64,000 bases of DNA from Leptodontidium sp. MPI-SDFR-AT-0119 (taxonomy: Eukaryota; Ascomycota; Leotiomycetes; Helotiales; Leptodontidiaceae): positions 1,240,001 to 1,304,000 of the forward strand of contig JAHLEZ010000013.1 in assembly GCA_020726505.1 (NCBI GenBank), written 5' to 3'. The stretch's first letter is position 1. Every line of letters starts with the position of its first letter. Positions 60,239-64,000 of the stretch are shown here, in pieces. Position numbers and translations under genes: made by a program. A model generated the notes under the pieces. That model had not been told where the DNA came from and searched no databases. It saw only the letters and a list, made by a program, of their open reading frames with translations.

Positions 60239-61073
60239 ATGTCTTCCGTAAGTTGAGCTGTGTTCCCTTAGTATAGTGATCGAGATTAGAGTATCGGGAT
60301 TTGGCTCGTTGAGTCGGGATTTAGTTAGCTAATTGTAAGATCGAATTTATAAGGGCTGATTATAATAAATAGATCTCTTCCGACGCTAGTACTATTTTAG
60401 CCCGTCTCCCTCTCGCCCCTTCCTTTTTAGCCGCCGCCGCTGAGCCCTCCGCCGCTACTAGTGTGCTCGCGGAGATTTAAGAGTACACTCTAAACGATAT
60501 TTTAGGTTAGATCCCTCCCCCTCCTTCCTCTCTAGGAATTCCCTCCCCTTAAGGTTAGAGTTCACTTACTTCCTTTGCGGAGTTAGGTTCCTCTTTTGCC
60601 GGAGGCTAGGGAGAGCTCTCTACGGCCCCTACTGCGCTCTCGTCTCCCGCCGGCTCTATTAGCTCCTCCGACGACGTCTTTGTCGACGCCGTTAAGACCG
60701 CCGAGACTAAGAAGAAGAAGGCTGTGTCGATTGCGGGCGCGCGACGCGCGGTGCCTTGTTAGTATTATGCTCGTTCGGCCCTTAGTAATAAGAAGGGCAA
60801 GGATAGTTCGTTACTTAGCGTTTGCTAGGAGAATACTTCTAGGCGTAGTACTCGGTGCTTTTAATGCTCTTTCGGGTATAAATGTGTCCCTTGCTTTATT
60901 AAGGTGGCTCCCTTCGCCACTTGTCTTATTAAGGCGATTAAGGCGGACGAGCCTTAAAGCGTAAGTAATTACAAGAACCCTTTTATTAAGCTCGTTAACC
61001 CTAGAAGTTTCTTAATTAATACTAAGCTACTTTTTAAATAACTCTAGAGTTAGAGGAGGACAGGCGCTTGTGA
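60239..61073 (+). pseudogene. Antisense six-cysteine accessory gene of element F
   Basis: Plus strand, convergent with minus-strand pol. ATG at 60239 followed by GTAAGT suggests a short first exon. The main frame is GC-rich and well kept: EIQEYTLND-like text, TAPTALSSPAGSISSSDDVF, VKTAETKKKKAVSIAGARRA. The Cys block is VPC*YYARSALSNKKGKDSS, LLSVC*ENTSRRSTRCF*CS and FGYKCVPC. Spacing with Tyr as former Cys is C-x2-C-x18-C-x10-C-x2-C-x5-C. A 44-bp intron (60961-61004, GTAAGT to AACCCTAG, phase 0) lies 25 residues beyond the cluster, as in C, and joins KFLN and LELEEDRRL, ending at TGA 61071-61073. The 60596-60964 open frame is another frame of the same DNA. Confidence 0.7.
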
Positions 61074-61092
61074 GTAGTAGTAGTGTACTTCT

Positions 61093-61218
61093 AGGGCTTA
61101 GGAACCCCTATATAACTAAGTTACCCCTTATATTTACGAGCTTATATTACGTTATATTGTTTTTATGTAAGGCGAGGCTTAAGAACCCTTAAATAACTAA
61201 GTTACCCCTTATATTTAC
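61093..61218. repeat. Two-unit repeat between convergent genes of F
   Basis: AACTAAGTTACCCCTTATAT with flanking GGCTTAGGAACCC-like sequence occurs at 61093-61137 and 61175-61218. It lies between the antisense gene and the end of pol, as does the tandem repeat in D. Confidence 0.65.
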
Positions 61219-61466
61219 TTTAAGAAGTTCGGATTTTTAGAAATAACCTTAATAGTAATAGAGGGCGGATTTTAAGGGCTAGCTACTTTAATAATACTAC
61301 TTTAATAAAGGAAACTTAAAGTGAGTATTATAGCTCTTATAATATACTCGAAATAAATAATAAAAATATAAGAAATAAAGGAGATATATAATTTAAAAGA
61401 ATATAAGTTAAATTAAAAGGAAAATTTGTAAAAGGAAGATTAAGAGAGCTATAAAATAATAGAGAT

Positions 61467-64000
61467 TTACGCTCTAACGTCTTTGAGGTTTAAAAGAGCT
61501 CGGAAATAATCGAATTATTAACGAGTAAGGTTTTTTATAAGTCTATTTGCTGGCATCTCTATTATAGACAAATAAGTGATCTTAAAAGTCCCCTTAAAGT
61601 ACTCTTGCTGAAGTTATATATTTTAAATATTAACGTGACGTAGCTTTATTATAATTTACTCGCCTTTACTAATAATTAGTCGAATTATTTACTTATTATC
61701 ACAGTAGATTTTTTAAACTTCTCTTAAGTTAAGAAGGATCTCTATAAATAGCCTTTTAAGTACTATTATTACTTTAGTAGTTCTTTCGACTCTTAATAAC
61801 TTTACTTTAGTAGTTAAAGTAATAACTGTGACTTATAAACTAGCTTTCTAGTTAAAAATACCTCTGAAGAGAGTAGTAGTAAAGCCTTGAGATAATCGTC
61901 GAGTCTCGGCATCGTTAATAAAAGAGGTATTTAAGGTAATAAATAGCTAAATTTCTTACTGTTTTATTAAGTACTAAATAGCCAAGTATCGAGTGCTCTA
62001 AAGGTATTTAATAGTCTAATTTATAGCCTTAATATATTCTTCGCTTGGATTTATTAAGAAGTGAGATAATCGCGAAGTTACGTATATAATATTAAGTCTA
62101 ATAAAAATTGCCGGGTAAAGTATTAATCTGACTTTTTCTTAGTACTCTTTCACTCGACTAAAGAGAATAATACCTTTATATTTAGTGAGCTCGACTCTTA
62201 GAAGTAGTATATTCCTTAATAATAATGTCGTTAGACTAAATTTATTAGCGATTTTCTTAATATATATATCGTAAATAAAAGAGATTATTCCTTATACTCG
62301 ATTCCTAATAATCTTAACTCTAAGGAATTAGTCTACTGTCTTTATCTCGCGAAGCTTATATACTTAATAAATTCTAGTAATCACAGCTTCGGTTAAGGTG
62401 AGATTGTTCTTATAATAAAGGACTAAAATGTCGTTTATAAAGAATAATACAAATATCTTTCTCTTTTAATTAAAAAACATATAAAGTTCTTCCTTACTTA
62501 CGATTAAATAAAGCTATATAAGAGTATTAATAAACTCCTTATATTATAGAGAAAGAGAGTCTCTTATACTATATAGTGCTCGATTAACCTCAATATATAA
62601 GCCATAAGAGCGATAGCCGTCTAGTAGCTAGTATAAGACTAGTAGCGAATCTTTACTTTAAACTATATTAATAAATACGTTAATAACGTCGAATTGCCGT
62701 ATTTCTAAGTTAAAATGCGCGGCTAAAGTTATAGTTAATTAGAAACTCTTTAATATAAGGGTTACGGCGTACGTTAAGAGTATAGTAGCCTTGTCTTAGA
62801 GATCGCCTTGTACGACTAGCCTTAATTAGTATCGAGAAATATAACTATCTAAAGCCTCTTTATAAGTAAAAACTTATATTAATAGTATAAGCTTTATTAA
62901 TTTAACTTTAGTTTCTTTTATAACTCTCTAATAGTCTCTAGATTCCAGGTTTTTTATTTCGAGCTCGGCGTCGGCCTTAAACTACTTTCCGAATTAATAG
63001 TTTGTTAAATCCTTTTAGGACCTTAGCTCCCTAAGGGCATTTTTCTAGTAAACTCGAGGTAGCTTTATTTTTAAAGTACTTAAGCTAAAGTCTAGTACTA
63101 AAATCTTCTTTACTTCCTTTAATTTAAGAAGAATTACTACAAGGATTACACTATATAACGTAGTGAACTCTTTACCTCTTTAATCTTTAAATAAATAAAG
63201 AGTTATAAAAGAGGTATTAAAGTACTTAAGAATTACTTAAGTAAAATCGATTATTTCCGTGTTTTATATTATCTCTATAGAGCTTATAATTATAAGAATC
63301 AATAGATTAACTCTAGCGATTCGATTACTCCTACGTTAATTATATACTCCTTTTTATAGTAGTTTACTTACTCTTAACGAAGCTCTGGCGATTCGATTAC
63401 TCTTACGTTAAGGCTAAGCTCCCTTTAGTTTTGACTAGTACTTTTTCTTAATTAAAGAGGCTTCTTTAATTCCGATTCGCTTAGCCGGTTTATTCTTACT
63501 TAATTTTATAAGAGAGACTTTATCCGCGGTAAGTATTATTAGTTCACTTATATACGCGAGGGCGTTATTTATTACTTAAGTAAGGGCTTCTTTTACTATA
63601 GTAAGGGGAATATATACTAGAATCACTACTTATAAATAAGTATAATTCTTTAGTATAATAACTATAAGTATAATAGCGCTCTCTTTAAGCGGAAGTATAC
63701 TCGTATAAAGTAGTTTATTTATAGTTAAATCCGCAGGAAGTATTTGAGAGACACTAGAGCTTTAAATTAGAAGTAGTATATTCTTTAGAGACTAAAGTCT
63801 AAGACTTTTTTAAGCTTATAGTAAGTTTACTTTCTCTATTACCCCTGAGTTTAAGAGGCTAGGAGTATCGCTCGGCTCTTTGAGAGCTCTAGTTTCCGTT
63901 GAGTTTATATTAAATAGTCTGATTTCCTTAAGGATTAATTTAACGTCTTAAATCTCGTCTTCTTTAATAGCTTCTATTATGTCTTTAGTTTTAGAAACGA
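61467..64000 (-). pseudogene. pol (RT and RNase H) of Copia element F, partial
   Basis: Minus-strand traces: FFINDILVLYYKNNLTLTEA at about 62380-62450, where the YVDD-type box shows Asp to Asn; LSHFLINPSEEYIKAINQTI near 62000; and the C-terminal ANRLIKNLTR and FDYFRALLNLKDVRA, ending at TAA 61467-61469 (possibly Gln). The order and motifs are those of Copia. The integrase and gag lie beyond the window. Many TAG/TAA interruptions. Confidence 0.75.

Larger units (their letters stand above)
59889..64000 (-). mobile_element. Copia element F (minus strand, leaves window at the right)
   Basis: 3' LTR at 59889-60104 (ends TATCACG, mutated from TGTCACG, and GCCGTGACA), then the complement of a polypurine tract (TACCCCTTAG), an antisense gene, a tandem repeat, and pol on the minus strand to the edge. 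It is inserted in the chromodomain of E. The 5' LTR and TSD partner lie outside. Confidence 0.78.

Noticed and set aside
60596..60964. Open frame of 122 codons rich in Arg and Leu
   Set aside because: It is an out-of-frame reading of the GC-rich antisense gene of element F; the neighbouring frame carries the Cys motif and the spliced continuation.
61093..61218. CRISPR-like repeats
   Set aside because: Only two or three diverged units, no regular spacers, eukaryotic context; simple tandem duplication explains them.
14880..64000. Stop-codon reassignment (TAG/TAA read as Gln or Trp)
   Set aside because: Host genes in the same window use normal stops and have no internal TAG/TAA. The same regions also show Cys-to-Tyr and Asp-to-Asn changes and loss of CA/TG, so RIP explains the pattern.

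Overview
The window looks like a chromosome segment of a filamentous ascomycete (Pezizomycotina). Host genes carry short GT-AG introns, Zn2Cys6-type regulators and secreted enzymes. The rest is AT-rich DNA bearing repeat-induced point mutation (RIP): CA and TG are scarce, TA abounds, CG is kept, and coding frames are littered with TAG and TAA where Gln or Trp is expected. The class within Pezizomycotina cannot be fixed from sequence alone.

Host-like DNA occupies two stretches. The first (1-5840) holds the 5' end of a Zn2Cys6 transcription factor leaving the left edge on the minus strand (<1-584), a secreted saponin-hydrolase-like beta-propeller protein (2289-4312, one intron) and a decayed 3' end of an amidase gene (5385-5839). 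The second (about 11440-14880) holds a fungal transcription-factor-domain gene on the minus strand (three introns, no visible zinc cluster), divergent from a secreted class-2-type lipase (13887-14771). Between them (6150-11440) lie a pogo-like/LINE chimera and solo or truncated LTRs.

From about 14880 to the right edge everything is transposon. The core is one nest, readable from its target-site duplications (TSDs). Copia element D (15981-52826, TSD ATATA) received a Tc1/mariner-like transposon H (16192-28060, TA), which itself received Copia element A (18623-26194, TSD GATAC). D also received a 2.3-kb gag-only LTR element G (28177-30498, TSD TAACT) and Copia element B (33593-48820, TSD AGAAC). 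B received Copia element C inside its 3' LTR (41059-48731, TSD GAACT). To the right, a chromodomain Gypsy element E (53792-59888) is cut by a further minus-strand Copia element F that leaves the window.

The most notable observation is that all five Copia elements (A, B, C, D, F) carry, between the end of pol and the 3' LTR, an antisense gene convergent with pol. It can be read as a spliced gene in A, C, D and F, and as the same frames with mutated splice sites in B. It encodes a six-cysteine Zn2Cys6-like module, an intron shortly after it and, where readable, a helical or Ala-rich tail; in A and B the tail ends in a basic acidic/KR-rich segment. Gypsy element E and gag-only element G show no such gene. 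A second regularity is that in A, B, C, D and G the two LTRs are RIP-mutated in complementary halves: the outermost edge of each insertion stays nearly unmutated while the inner edge is heavily mutated.
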